Positions 1 through 11,999 of a stretch of 64,000 nucleotides of DNA are shown here, piece after piece. Both the position numbers and the translations under genes were made by a program. The first letter of the stretch is position 1, and the number at the start of each line of letters is the position of its first letter. The DNA is from Thuidium tamariscinum (lineage: Eukaryota > Streptophyta > Bryopsida > Hypnales > Thuidiaceae). The stretch is taken from the NCBI GenBank assembly GCA_947034885.2, contig OX344751.2, forward strand, positions 18,166,001 to 18,230,000. The letters run 5' to 3'. The notes below the pieces were generated by a model. The model was given only the letters and a program-made list of their open reading frames with translations. It ran no database searches and was not told where the DNA came from.

Positions 1-117
1 CATCTCTGAAAAATAAAAATAAAAATTTCCATACACATCTGGTTACAAAATGCTAACAAACTGAGTGACAGAGAGTGCAACCTGAAACCAGTGGTCATAG
101 GCCTGGCATTTCAGGGT

Positions 118-722
118 TAAGGTAGAAGGCTCTTAAATGGAGCGGGTTCTAAAATGGTGCCTTACCTTAAATGTACAATATTTGTAAGCGTTGTTTTTTC
201 ATAGCTTTTAGCAGTGTATAGACAGTGTACATTTTAGCTAAGGTAGGTACACCCACAAGTGTCATGTTCCTAAAAGCGCCATCTATAGTGCACATACATT
301 TCCAAAATCAGTCATGTTCAGAGGCTGTAGATGACGCTTTCAAAAACAGACTTTGACTGTTAATAACTTCTGCATACAATATCCAAATCTTGTGTTCTTT
401 GGTGTGTTGGAACATACTTTCACTTGCCAACAAGACTGTATAAAAATCTGAACTAGCTAATAACAGGAACTAGGCATAGTATGAATAAGTGGTGCTTTTG
501 GGTGTACCTACCTTAGTGCACCATTTTAGAGCCCTATGCCCTTTCAACTTCAAAATTTGATAACTAATTCCACAAAGCCCAAAAAAATATGAAATGACTT
601 GGGTTAAATGTCAATTCTACTTTTCTTTCAAGGAAGATTTACTAAAAAATATTTCTAGAGGTTTTACCTCCCTGAAATTCTGTTTCAGTCCTTAGATGGT
701 CCATTATAGGACCTCTTACCTA
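118..722. mobile_element. MITE family D copy 1, split by family A
   Basis: The left end is TAAGGTAGAAGGCTCTTAAA and the right end is TATAGGACCTCTTACCTA. The two halves are separated by the 277-bp family A insertion. Family D copies share the internal phrase TTTTTTGGAGC or variants, and near-terminal text meaning TCTAAAATGGTGC. Confidence 0.7.
239..515. mobile_element. MITE family A copy 1
   Basis: The inverted ends are TAAGGTAGGTACACCCA and GGGTGTACCTACCTTA, 277 bp in all, with TA as the likely target duplication (Tc1/mariner style). It carries the internal marker GACTTTGACTGTTAATAACT. It interrupts a family D element at 118-722, so it arrived later. Confidence 0.85.
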
Positions 723-767
723 CAGGGAAAGGGCTTTGCATGTTTACAAGGACATGGCTTCTTGTCT

Positions 768-1741
768 TAAGACAGGAGGTCCATAAATGGAGCATCTAAC
801 TGGGTAGGGGTGAACTGGTCATTCCAAGGGATGCAAGTAAAAATAAAAGTCCCCTATTTTGTGTCCGAGTAATTTTCCTTCATACTAGGTTTGAGACCGC
901 TAATTGTAAATATGAATCAAGAATTTGCAAATTTTATCATGCATGGAAAATGAAAAATTTTAGCATTTTTCAAGTGGCCAAGAGAGTTTGGAGGGGTCAG
1001 TTCACCCCAACCATCTTTGGGATTGGAATTGAATTTTGGAGAGGTGAAACATCTTGAAATATTTTTTGGTTAATTTTTCTTGACATCTAGCCCAAGTTGT
1101 TTCTTATTTTTTGGAGCTCTGTGGAATTAGTTTAAAATTTTTGAAGTTGAAGTGGTATAGGACTCTAAAATGGAGCACCTTTGGAAATGTATACAGTTCA
1201 TACATTGTTGGAGGCTATAAAAAAAACATGTACAAATAGAGTACACTTAAGGAGGTGATCTATTTTAGAGCCTACTTGCTTTCAAAGCCTCCTCCCTTAT
1301 ATTTTGGTAGTGTATTTTCTTTAAATATTGGTAAGTAACATAGCACTTTTAGTCTAATCTAATTTCATTACTAAAGTATTTTACAAATAGTGTGACTTTG
1401 AAAAATTAAGTGAGCCATCCATCCATCCCTTCAAGATTAGACCTATAAGTGTCTTTTAATGTAGAGGCTTGTTTTGCTTTCTCATTGCATTAACAATCTT
1501 TAAGCATTGTGCATTTGAGGAGGTGAACACTTTTAAAGACGACTACTTTTTCAACTTCAAAAATTCATAAGTAAATTCCACAAAGTTTTGAAAAAAATAG
1601 GAAATGAATTAGATCATATGTCAATTCCATTTGTCTTACAAAAAAAAATTTACCCAAAAAAATTTCAAGTAATTTAACCTTACCAACTTATTCTTCAATT
1701 CTTCAATTCTTCAATTGGTGCTTTATGGACCTCTTACCTTA
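768..1741. mobile_element. MITE family D composite
   Basis: The ends read TAAGACAGGAGGTCCATAAA and TTTATGGACCTCTTACCTTA, which are inverted repeats. The interior, almost 1 kb, repeats family D segments such as GGAGGTGATCTATTTTAGAGC near 1252, so it probably consists of more than one insertion. Confidence 0.6.
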
Positions 1742-2248
1742 GCCTAGGTTCATGTCCAATATCCATCTCTACTTGTTTACTCCTTCCACATCAACAAATT
1801 CAATGAACTCAAATCTCTACAAACTTCTAATAAATTTGTTGATTTAAAACATTAAGAAACCATGCCATTTAATTTCAATAGATCTAGATATGTATAGATT
1901 TGCACAATTCTGTGGCCAAGTTTTGATCCGTGGCCATATAATCAATCATCTAAGCTAAACTCTTTAGGATTTGTCACTAGGAATGTCACTACTTGAAATT
2001 TAGGCCAATTTGAATCCATTAATGTTGAAGGGGACAATTTGTGTCCGCTGGATGGTAGGAAATCATTCTTTTTAGGACAAAAGTGCAACTACTCATCCTC
2101 ACTTTTTTGAAATTACTATGAATTTGGGGAGTCCAAAAGTCCTCTAAACCCATAGCCAATGTCTAAGCTTTTCCCATTTCAATCATGCAAGAACTCCTTT
2201 CCCACTCATTGTTTCCCATTCAATTTGGGACATGTGTCATGACCTTAT

Positions 2249-2471
2249 TAAGGTAGGAGCATCTAATAGCGTCAGTGTACCTAATGCCGCCATTCTCTAC
2301 GTATGACAGTTATTTCAGAACTAAAATGAATGTAGACAGTAGATAACTTACTGACATTGACCAAAATAATAAGCTCTCTACACTGTGCCGACATTTCAAC
2401 TCTGAAATCACTGTCTTGCCTACATAGTGACAGCATTAGGTACACTAACGCCATTGGGTGCTTCTACCTTA
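2249..2471. mobile_element. MITE family B copy 1, 223 bp
   Basis: The ends TAAGGTAGGAGCATCTAAT and TGGGTGCTTCTACCTTA are inverted. Inner arms also pair, for example GTGTACCTAATGC and GCATTAGGTACAC. No coding capacity. Confidence 0.8.
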
Positions 2472-2534
2472 GTCCAACCTTGAAAAGGAGGAAAAAACAC
2501 ATTCTAAGTTTCAGTTGGAAATCTAGTCCTCCCT

Positions 2535-2800
2535 AGGTTGGATATCGATGGCCTACCTTACCTGCAGAACGCGAGTCAGTTGTGGACTCTGGTTCCAGTG
2601 GACGGAGGTTCGGTGGGCTCCTCCCATTGTCCCAAGAAGGAAACTAAGCTTACCTTAACTTATGCAGGTGGCACGTCAGGAGTCCACAAGCCGTCCAGCC
2701 TGGCCGGAGAGGCCGGGGTGTGCAAGGGAGGGCCTGGGATTCATAAGATACACAATATCTGCAGCGCTTCGGGGACAGGCTAAGGAAAAGAAAAGTAAGG
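2535..2800. other. GC-rich island in AT-rich repeats
   Basis: A stretch of clearly higher GC content includes an 81-codon frame without a known motif. It lies between TACCTTACC near 2554 and GTAAGGTAA near 2795, which look like inverted TAAGGTA ends. It could be a captured gene fragment within a MITE-like unit. Confidence 0.4.
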
Positions 2801-2889
2801 TAAAGTAAAGCGGCAACTCAGGCTCCAGCCCCCTTTTTTTTCACTTTTTATGAAAAAAAGCCTTGGATGGGGATCACTTAAAATTAGGG

Positions 2890-3286
2890 GAAGCACTCCA
2901 TTTCTACCATTCATCAATCTTTTGAACCAAATAACTTTTCTCAATTGTGTCCATGCACTTTGTCATCCAAATTTGGTGACTTCATCCTCATTTTTATGAA
3001 TAGAAATTGAAAAAATTCGTGTGAAGCACTCCATTTCTACCATTCATCAATCTTTTGAACCAAATAAACTTCTCAATTGTATCCATGCACTTTGACATCC
3101 AAATTTGGTGACTTCATCCTCATTTTATTAATAGAAATCAATAAAATTTGTGTGAAGCATTCCATTTCTACCATTCGTCAATCTTTTGAACCAAATAACA
3201 CTTCTCAATTATGTCCATGCACTTTATCATCCAAATTTGGTGACTTCATCCTCATTTTTATTAATAGAAATTGAAAAAAATTGGTG
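2890..3286. repeat. Tandem repeat, three units of about 132 bp
   Basis: Units begin at 2890, 3023 and 3153 with GAAGCACTCCATTTCTACC or a close variant. Each contains TTTGAACCAAATAA and CCAAATTTGGTGACTTCATC. They differ by a few substitutions and small indels. The short frames across them repeat themselves and are not genes. Confidence 0.92.
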
Positions 3287-4663
3287 AGAAAATATTAGTT
3301 TTATCTAGCAAAAGTAGACATTTATTTTGAAATAGTGCAATCCAACCTATTTGTAGGAAGTAATTGAGGTCAAAGATGCCAAAATTCAATCTATAGGATT
3401 GATGAAGAGCAAGTACTTCATTGTGGAATAGTGAAAGCAAAACAATCTAGGACAAGTAGAAGGAAGGATTAGGTTGCCTTAGTATTGGCATTGGTGAAAA
3501 ATTATAATTTCTTTTTTGCACAAAGACAAATGTGAAAAATAGGGGAGAGCAATGGAAATTTTTATTTTTTGAAGAAAGAGTGAATTTGTAATAATTTTTT
3601 TTGAAGTGGATTGCATGGTAATTGACCTTAACGGCTCTATCTGGGCATTTTAAAGAGCTTCTACTTCACAACAAAAACACATGTGTTGGACCAATTGTAT
3701 TCACTTGTTTGGTCTTGAATTCTACAATGAATTCATGACCCTCATTTCCAAAGTTTGAAATATTTTTTGAATTTTACCAACTAGTTTCTTTCAACTTCTA
3801 TAATGGATCAATTTTTTTCAAGTACAAAGATGTACTTTTTTTCTATTTTTTTCTTTTGTAAATTCTACAATAGAGTTAATCGTAAAGTGTGTGCTATAAG
3901 AGACAAGGAGCTGGAGTTTGCAAAAAACACATGATGAAACTTTGTGGAGCAACAAAATTGAGGTCCTAAGGAGTTTGGTGCCGTGTTTCTTTTTACTAGT
4001 CTCAGTTATACCTCCCTCTGACACTCCTGTTTCAAAGGGTTTTTTGTTTTATGGTTAACTCTAATATATATAATTTTTCCATTTTCCTCGCGGATGTTTT
4101 CAAATTGCAACTGGGTTTTTTTCCCAAATTTCATTGGCTAATACCAATGAACTAACAGACAACTCTCCCCAGAACATATCCATGTTCTTTCGCACATAAT
4201 GCACCAATGAAGATTCCTCCCTACAATTTTGAAGTTCCTGCTTTTTGTCCATCACCCATCTCTTCATCTTTTCCAGGCCTAAATTTGCCAGCTCCCTTGC
4301 AATTGGCACCTTTGGCATCAGTCCCAGTCCCAGTAATCTGATGATAAGCTTCACACTTTTGGATTGATGCCTTTCCAATCATACATTGCATTGCACCCCT
4401 CCCTCCCTCCTGGCCAGATGATTGATGGTAAGCTTATAAAAAGAAGTTAAGGTACTGGACTGTAGTGTATTTGTAGGGGCAGAATCTCAGGAAAATGTTA
4501 AAAAATTTTAAAAGATGAAGAAAAAAAGTAGAGGACGACTAAAACTATTTCTGGATAAAGGCCTGTGTTTTTCAATTTTGGGCTGGTGTTTAGGGAAAAA
4601 GAACAGGAGGAGCAGACGATTTCTAATTTGAGTACTCCCTCTGTCCCACTAAAAGCTTCCTAA

Positions 4664-4955
4664 GGGCCAGCTTCCATGTGAACCGGGCCGGTAGAACTTG
4701 CAAGGGAGAGCTACAATGACAAGTGAGTGATGACACTTCTATGTGAACCCGGTGGGTGGGGAGATATCGAGTAAGAAAAGCACACGTAACGATTCCTTTG
4801 AAGTTTGATCGCTTTCCACCAATCCCGTCGTCCACCGATATCGGTGAAGTCGGAACTCCTGCTTCTCCGCTCACCGAGGCTGGCAAGAGAATCGGCAGCT
4901 CCTGCTTGTTGTCTTCCTGCTTTCTTACCGGCCCGGCTCACAGGGAAGGTGGCCC
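4664..4955. mobile_element. GC-rich MITE nested in the Stowaway-like element
   Basis: Inverted arms of about 35 bp begin GGGCCAGCTTCC and end GGAAGGTGGCCC, and include GTGAACCGGGCCGGTA and its partner. TAA flanks both sides (4661-4663 and 4956-4958), consistent with a PIF/Harbinger-type MITE. Overlapping open frames on both strands reflect the GC content. Confidence 0.75.
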
Positions 4956-5289
4956 TAAGGGGGTAGAAGGTTCCGGAATCGCCCATCTAAGGGTTGAAAC
5001 TAAATTTGGGGGAGGTGAAACATCTTGAAATATTTTTCTACACATTTTTTTTGAAAGAGGAGTGGAATCAACATCTAATTCAAGTTGTTTCACATTTTTT
5101 GGAGCTTTGTGGAATTAGTTATCAAATTTTGAAGTTGAAAGGGCATAGGGCTCTAAAATGGTGCCCTAGCTAAAATGTGCATTGTCAATACACTGCTAAA
5201 CGCTATGAAAAAGCAGCATGTACAAATATTGTACATTTAAGGTAGGGCACCATTTTAGAATTCGCTACATTTAAGAGCCTTCTACCAAT
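4956..5289. mobile_element. MITE family D copy 3
   Basis: The ends are TAAGGGGGTAGAAGG and GAGCCTTCTACC. The interior shares TTGGAGCTTTGTGGAATTAG and GGGCTCTAAAATGGTGCCCT with the other family D copies. Confidence 0.65.
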
Positions 5290-5474
5290 TAGGCTGATTC
5301 ACAGTCTTTGCAGGAAGAATTTGGAAAGCTTTTAGTGGGATAAAGGGAGTATCTATCAAAGTGGGTACACCCAAAACCGCAAACTGACCTTAAAGTGCCA
5401 TCTACAGAATGTGCACATTTTCAAAACTAGTTGTGTACTTAGATTGTAGATGATGCTTTCGGAAACAAATTTTA

Positions 5475-7346
5475 ACCCTTAATCCCTAAAAGCCCATTTT
5501 CTCCTTAGGGGACAATTTAGAGTTTGGGCAAGTTTTGATGATTTCAATTTTTAGTAAAACTTTTTGAAACTTTCTCATAAGATGGGAAAACTGATTATCT
5601 ATGTGGGAATATAATTTTGACTTCAATCGATGCCTGGAAGCAAAAGTTATACTCCAAAAAACTGAAATTTCAACTTGGCAGGCAGAAAAATAAATGCACA
5701 AAAAATTGAAATTAAAATTAAATTTTTTTGTATCTTATAGATTATATTTTTGTCTATGTGTGAAGTTTCGATTCATTCCATTTGGATTAGTTATGTGTGA
5801 AAGTTATGAACAATCTTGTTTTTCAGGCAGTATGAGCATCTTCTTGAAAAAATAACATATATGATTTATTTCTGAATGCAATTTTCACAATTTTCAGAAA
5901 CAAAAATGCTTGACAAGGTTAAAATTTCTTGCTAGAACATTCTCACCGTTGGGATTATTGTATTTTGATCCCATTTTAGAGCTATTAATGATTTGAATTT
6001 TCTTTCAATCTTGAATGTACCTCTACTTAATAGTTTTTTGAAGAATGAAAATCAAGAATTAAAAAAAAAAAAAATTCCTAGACTCTAAACTTGATTCTTC
6101 AATACAAATTTCTTTTAACCCCTAAAGGACTAACACAGTTTTGACAATGGAGGTTTTCAATCAATTCCCGAATCAATTCTACCACTTTGATATTTTTTTT
6201 GCACATAGATGTAATTAAATTTTTTAATTTTAACCATACAAAAGTAAAGATTACTATATCTAGTATGCATGGAATTAATTGTAGAAAATTTTAACCGTTA
6301 GATCTTTAGATTATAACAATTTTTAATGATCAAATTCATAGGCAAAAACGCAGTTTTTGGAGAAAAACATTTATAAAAAGATGAATAAATATTTTTTAAA
6401 TCCCTAGAAAAATTTATTTGGAGTCCAAATAAAATGTAGTATTTTTATATAAAAAAACTAGAAAAATATAAAACTCCCTCAAATTTGTACACATTTTCAA
6501 ACATGAAGACGAGCATGAAGACTAGAAAGTCAAATTTAAGCAAATTGGATCCTACAAAATTCTTAAAAATTCATATATAGATAAATTTTTGAAATTAAAC
6601 AACTAATTTTATTATCATATTGTTTAGAACATCTCAAAAAAATTTGGAATCATTTTAATTATTTTGTATTGTTAATTACACTAGATTGAACCTTTTATTT
6701 TTAAAATTGTTAAAAACAAAAATTTGAATTTTTTTTCAAATTTTTTTTGTTTGTGTGGATTATAGAATAGAAATGTGTAAAAAAATGGGTTTTTTTCCAT
6801 CTCTACTACTCTTTTCATGAAAAAACATTATTTTTGCTCCCTTTTCCTACTAGACTACATTCTCAACTACATTTCCTAAATGCATTTTTAACTACTTCTC
6901 ACATTCAAAATGAGAAAATGAGAAAATGAAAAAAGTATGTAAACTTCTTTTTCTACAAGATCTTAGTTTACAAAATATTGAGATTTGTTTCACCCTTTTG
7001 AGAAATTGCCATTGAAAACTTTGAAGAGGACACATTGTGTCTTCTTAGTCCTTTAGGGGATAATTCAAAGTCCATAGTGCAAAAAATTTCAATAGATGGC
7101 AATCAAAGTCATTTGAAATTGCAAAATAGTGTTCACAAAAACTTTTTTGTCCAACTTTGAACACAAATATCTTCCAATCTATATAGTCAAACTTAATGAA
7201 ATTTTGACCACATGATTTCTGACAAATAAAGTATAAGATTCTACAGTTAGATTTCAAAAAAATACTTTTCATTTGTTCTCTTGAATGAATGCAACAAAAA
7301 TGGCAGTTTTGAGTGTTTTTTGACAGAAAAATGGCCTTGGGCCTCT
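5475..7346. mobile_element. TTAA-flanked element interrupted by a second copy
   Basis: The outer element lies between TTAA sites in the interrupted family A MITE. Its left part, with GGGGACAATTTAGAGTTTGG, matches the element at 63471 onward. Its right part, read inverted, matches the left end of the element at 22753. Without the inner copy (6119-7059) it is about 0.93 kb. Confidence 0.75.
6119..7059. mobile_element. Inner TTAA-flanked element, 941 bp
   Basis: The ends are CCCCTAAAGGACTAA and TTAGTCCTTTAGGGG, flanked by TTAA at 6115-6118 and ATAA, one change from TTAA, at 7060-7063. It is AT-rich and has no frame that could encode a transposase. Confidence 0.78.
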
Positions 7347-7948
7347 GGAGGTTAATAACTTTTGCATATTGTATCCAAATGTTGCATTCTCTAGTGCATT
7401 GGAACTTGCTTTCACTTGCCAACAAGACAATATGAAAATCTAAACAACTTGATAATTATAATTAGGCACAATAGCAAACTGTGGTGCATTTGGTGAACCC
7501 ACCTAAATCCGTGTTTCTAGGGGGGGAAATTGGCCCTGAGTTGTGCAATTCATGTCCTTCACTTACACCTATGATCGTTGCTCCACTTACATGACATTGT
7601 AGTAGAATTTAGACTTAGGACTACTGTGCCCTATTAAATTACTAAATTAAAGTACAAGTAATTTTCTAATTTTTTAAGTTTATAAATACTTCAATCTTCA
7701 GTATCTTCTTTTCCATGAGTTGAAATGCTATAAAAAAGCTACAACCTAACTAGATCTCATTGTAACAGTCAAAACAAAACAAACAAAACAAATAACCTAC
7801 ACCAAATAGTAAAATTAGGTTGTCTCTCACTAATTCCTTGACATTTTACACTATAAATATTTATTGTTACTCAAGAAGAATGTACTACTTTTGAATTAGT
7901 TATTTGTAAAGTTAGGAACACATGAACCTCCATGTATATAATTGAAAG

Positions 7949-8225
7949 TAAGGTAGGTACACCCAAAATGGCACCTGACCTTAAAGCGCCCTGTACAACG
8001 TGCATACATTTTCAAAATCAGTCATGTATCCAGACTGTAGATGGCGCTTTCAGAAACACACTTTGACTGTTAATAACTTTTGCATACGGTATCCAAATCC
8101 ACTGTTCCTTGGTGCATTGGAACATGCTTTCACTCACCAACAAGATTGTAAGAAAATCTGAACAATATAATAACAAGAACTAGGCACAATATGAAAAACT
8201 AGCGCTTTTGGATGTACCTACCTTA
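7949..8225. mobile_element. MITE family A copy 2, 277 bp
   Basis: The ends TAAGGTAGGTACACCCAAAA and TTGGATGTACCTACCTTA are intact. It is close to the copy at 239-515 along its length and has the same size. Confidence 0.87.
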
Positions 8226-8326
8226 TTTGTAGAAATACTTGTTGACTTGGATGGCTTGTACAATAATTTTCTTGGGGTAAAGCAACCTAATTGTGAAGGC
8301 AACCTAAATTCACTATTTATTGTAAC

Positions 8327-9207
8327 TTAATCCCTAAAGGACCAAGGCCTTTTTCTGTGAAACAAACACCTGAAACTGCCATTTCTATAGCAAAGGGTAA
8401 TAAATTTTGAAAACTATTTTTTATACACACCTAACCATAGGATCTTAGACCTTACTAATATGAAAATATGTAGAAATTTTTTTAGAATTTTTGATTGCAT
8501 AGACTTCAAGGTATTTGCTTTTAAAGTAGAAAAAACAAGTTTTTCAACACATTGCATGACTAGATTATTTGACTTTGATCCTTTTTAACTTAATTTTTTT
8601 GGACTACAAAGTTTTGAGCTTTAAATCTTTATATATAGTGGAAAATTAAGTTGAGAGTGTAGGGAATATTTTTTAGAAAAAAGTACTTAATTTTTATTCT
8701 TAAAAAAATCATGAAGTAGAAATAGGTACAAATTAGAAGGAAAATCAAAATTATTAATATCTCGAAGATGGAATTAAAATGCACTGATTCCAATGGTGAG
8801 ATTGTTATAGCAAACAAACTAAACCATGTGGAACTTTAGTTTGAAAAATTAGAAAGATTGCGTTTAGAACGAAATTCTATAAGTTATTTTTTTTGTAAGA
8901 TGATCAAATTGCCTAAAAAACAAGATTGTCCATAAGTTTCTCATAACAAGTCCAAATAGAATGAATCAAAACTTTTCATGTAGACAAGAATATAATCTAT
9001 GATAAGAATTTTTTTTAATTTTAAAACTCTCCACAAAGCAAAGTATGTGCACCCCTCCTTGCCAAGGGCTTTCTAACAATATTAAGAACACCACTAAAAG
9101 ATGTATGGTCTAAGATTTCTCAATGGAACAAATAAAACAAACAACCTATTTTAAGGGTATGGACTGTTTGATTTGAAAGCACTAGTATGCTTATCTTTTT
9201 TAGACAT
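8327..9207. mobile_element. Left end of a TTAA-family element (partial)
   Basis: TTAA at 8327-8330 is followed by TCCCTAAAGGACCAAGGCC and then AAACTGCCATTTCTA and ATAGGATCTTAGACC, the left-end signature of the TTAA family. I did not find a matching right end before the next element at 9212. Confidence 0.5.
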
Positions 9208-9211
9208 CATA

Positions 9212-9939
9212 GGGTCGTTGCAAGAAACACTGTGCAAAAAGCGTAGCATTTTTAATAGTATTTTTTTTCCAGGGAGTACTTTAAAATTAGGAAAAAAAGT
9301 TTTAAAAAATTGAAAATTTTCTTTCATGTATAAACCTTTAAGAAGAAGGTACCCTAGAAAGGAAAGGCATAGGAAAAATCTCTAAGTAGGAAAACCAGAA
9401 AAGTGCAAAATCTCAAGAAAATTAGTACTTCCACATTTTAATTTGTAAAAAATAGGAAAATCAAATTTTCTGAAAACTAAAAATTTTCCATTTAAGTAAA
9501 GTTGATTTTAATGAGATTTGACCAAAAGAACAATCTTAGAACCATCATCAATGTTCAAAAATTGCATGCCACGAGAAAAAAATTGTACTCATGTGGAGGA
9601 CATAAAATAACATATTTTAGATTTTCATTTGGAATTTATAGGTTTTACACCTATGCAAATAGACGATGAAAGTTTTGTCTTCAAATCATTAAATTTAGAC
9701 ATTGCGAACGTAATGATAACCATAAACTACACCTTGTGACAGCTCAATGAAAATGATTTTTAAATATAAAATGATTTTTTAAATTTTTTGAAAAATATGG
9801 AATCTAATAAACTTCAAGTTAGGTATGTTAAATAAAAATTTCATGTTTGTTAGGCTTAATCTCCAAAAGTTATAGTGGAAAACAAAATAGTGGTTCGCAT
9901 TGTGACGCAAAATAGGACCGGTGTTCCTTGCAATGACCC
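9212..9939. mobile_element. Element with GGGTCRTTGCAAG ends, 728 bp
   Basis: The left end GGGTCGTTGCAAGAAACAC and the right end GTGTTCCTTGCAATGACCC are inverted. CATA flanks both sides (9208-9211 and 9940-9943). A related end, GGTCATTGCAAGAAACAC, occurs at about 62911. No coding capacity. Confidence 0.68.
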
Positions 9940-9943
9940 CATA

Positions 9944-11740
9944 GTACTACAACTACTTGGTTTTTTAACCCCTAACAAACTAAGTGTCCATTCAATGCAT
10001 GCAAGAAATCTCATGTAGGTTCCTATAAAGTCAATTTTGGTTGGATGTTCATAGAATTTAAAACATGCACCTAATAATTCTTTCTCTATAATTTCTAATC
10101 AAGTGCTTGGATCAAAACTTATAGTGCCTTGCACTTTTCAAGTAGCTTGGTCATCTTTGGGCATAATGTTAAACTTTACCTATAATTTTGAAATTTAGTG
10201 GGTATAGGATTTACATGATAGAATACAATAGTAAAAAAATTAATTATACATATCATAAAATCTCTTTCTAGGAGGAGTTGAAGTTTGTTGGCCCTATTAA
10301 GTAAAGTCAAGCTAAATTTTTTTACTATTAACTTCAATTGTTGTAATCTTTGAATCTATGTGGTCAAAGTTTTTGAAATATTTTCCACATATTTTCATAA
10401 TAGTACAATACAAATTCGTAAAATTGAATTTCTAATTTTTTTCTCATTGCCCTAGAAAGCAACATTTATTCACAACTTCTATGCAAAATGTGCCTCAATT
10501 CTTGAGAAGTTAATGCCTTGATCTTTTTTTGAATCATAAAATCTAAGTAAATGACTTCTATGAATGACGTGTTTATTGGGAATGGTTCAACTATGTCAAC
10601 CTCATGGACTCAAATGGCAAATATAATCCTATTCATTCCATTCATCATCCATAATGCATACTTTCTAGGAATCTTTATTGGTTATAACCATTGTTGTATA
10701 GATTTCAGTGCAAGGTCTTTATGATATTGAAAACAAAAACATCCAAGTCATAAATGGTATTCTTGAACAACAATCACTTTGAATTTTTACACCATAACAT
10801 CTTTAGATAATTAAAATTTAATAAATTTAAAAATACAAATTGGTCCATTTTTATTTGAAATTTTAGATACCACAACATTACAAAATAAAAGAGGTCAATT
10901 CTTTTGAGGTTTTGCATTTAGGACAAGTCCTTTATAAGCCTATAGAAGTCATGAAGAAATTATAAATCACTCTTAGTGACAAATTGTTGAATTTTTGAGA
11001 CATTCCAATCCTTTCAGATTGATTTATTGTATTAATTTCTAATGTCCATATATTATAGATTTTTTAAAATCCTCTTTACAAAAAATTTATATTTCAAAGA
11101 TTATAAACATGTTTCACCTTAACATCTAAAAAATTTCAATCAAAAAATGGCTTCTATTAAATATTCCTAATAAGATAATATTTCAAATCCATTAGAATCT
11201 AATTTTTGTAAGAATATCACATGTTCAATCCATAATCTATTTTAGAAGAGAATATAGAGTCTTTGTTTTGAAATTGAATGATAAATATTTATACTATGGT
11301 AAATCCAATCATATAGCTACAATCTATAGGCTAATATTCTTTATCTATTACTTGAATATCACTACGAAGTTATTCTTTTAAGTTGCATTTTATAATTGAC
11401 ACTACAACATTTTGAAAGTATGGTAATTTGAACTAACTTTTGGTCCTTCAGTTTTTGTTTGGGATGACCTCTAATGTTCAACATTTCATTATATGTACCA
11501 TGAACAATTTGAAAATTTCACTTTATTAAATTAATATTTATTGATGAGACTGAATAATATATCAAGGTAGTGAAAATTTCATAATGTGCATGGATCTATT
11601 TGACAAATAATTTAGGAGAGTTACTATTTCAATTATACTTCTTAAAAATCGATAATCCTGTTTTCTATGAAGAAAATTCTTCCCCTAAAGAAAGTCGTCA
11701 TCCATCCAGAATTTGGATGAAAAACGTTTGCATAAGATCA
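9944..11740. other. AT-rich spacer upstream of the DUF3326 gene
   Basis: No gene or clear element was recognised. TTAACCCCTAACAAACTAAG at about 9966 looks like a stray TTAA-family end. Composition becomes more balanced after 11.7 kb, where the gene's promoter should lie. Confidence 0.4.
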
Positions 11741-11999
11741 TGATCCCGGATGAAGATTTTTTCTTCACCCGGTCGGTGGTCAGTACGCTTCGCAAACTTG
11801 AAACCCACAGCGCGAGTGGCCTTCCCGCCGTCGCTATCCCACGACATGCAATTCACAATTTGCACTTGTAGTCACAAATTTCTGATCTCGATTTTCTAGT
11901 CGCAAAATTTCTAGCCACCCATTTGGTTGAAAACCGTGCAAAATTGCGATTACGGGGTCGATAGTTGTGGATAACTCTAACTCTTGCTTTCACAAAGCT

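Larger units (their letters stand above)
4635..5349. mobile_element. Stowaway-like MITE carrying two nested elements
   Basis: The left end CTCCCTCTGTCCCACTAAAA and the right end TTTTAGTGGGATAAAGGGAG are inverted. TA flanks both sides (4633-4634 and 5350-5351), as in Stowaway MITEs. The centre is filled by a GC-rich element (4664-4955) and a family D copy (about 4956-5289). Confidence 0.8.
5356..7506. mobile_element. MITE family A copy, split by TTAA elements
   Basis: The left half is 5356-5474, starting near GTGGGTACACCCAAAA. The right half is about 7347-7506, with TTAATAACTTTTGCATA and ending GGTGAACCCACCTAA. Rejoined, the two match the 277-bp family A layout. The intervening 1.87 kb is a pair of nested TTAA-flanked elements. 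Confidence 0.75.

Noticed and set aside
3077..3274. Open frame with repeated residues
   Set aside because: It spans the 132-bp tandem repeat and simply repeats with it.
4623..5028. Three overlapping frames on both strands
   Set aside because: They fall within a GC-rich MITE nested in a Stowaway-like element. They are not conserved coding sequence.
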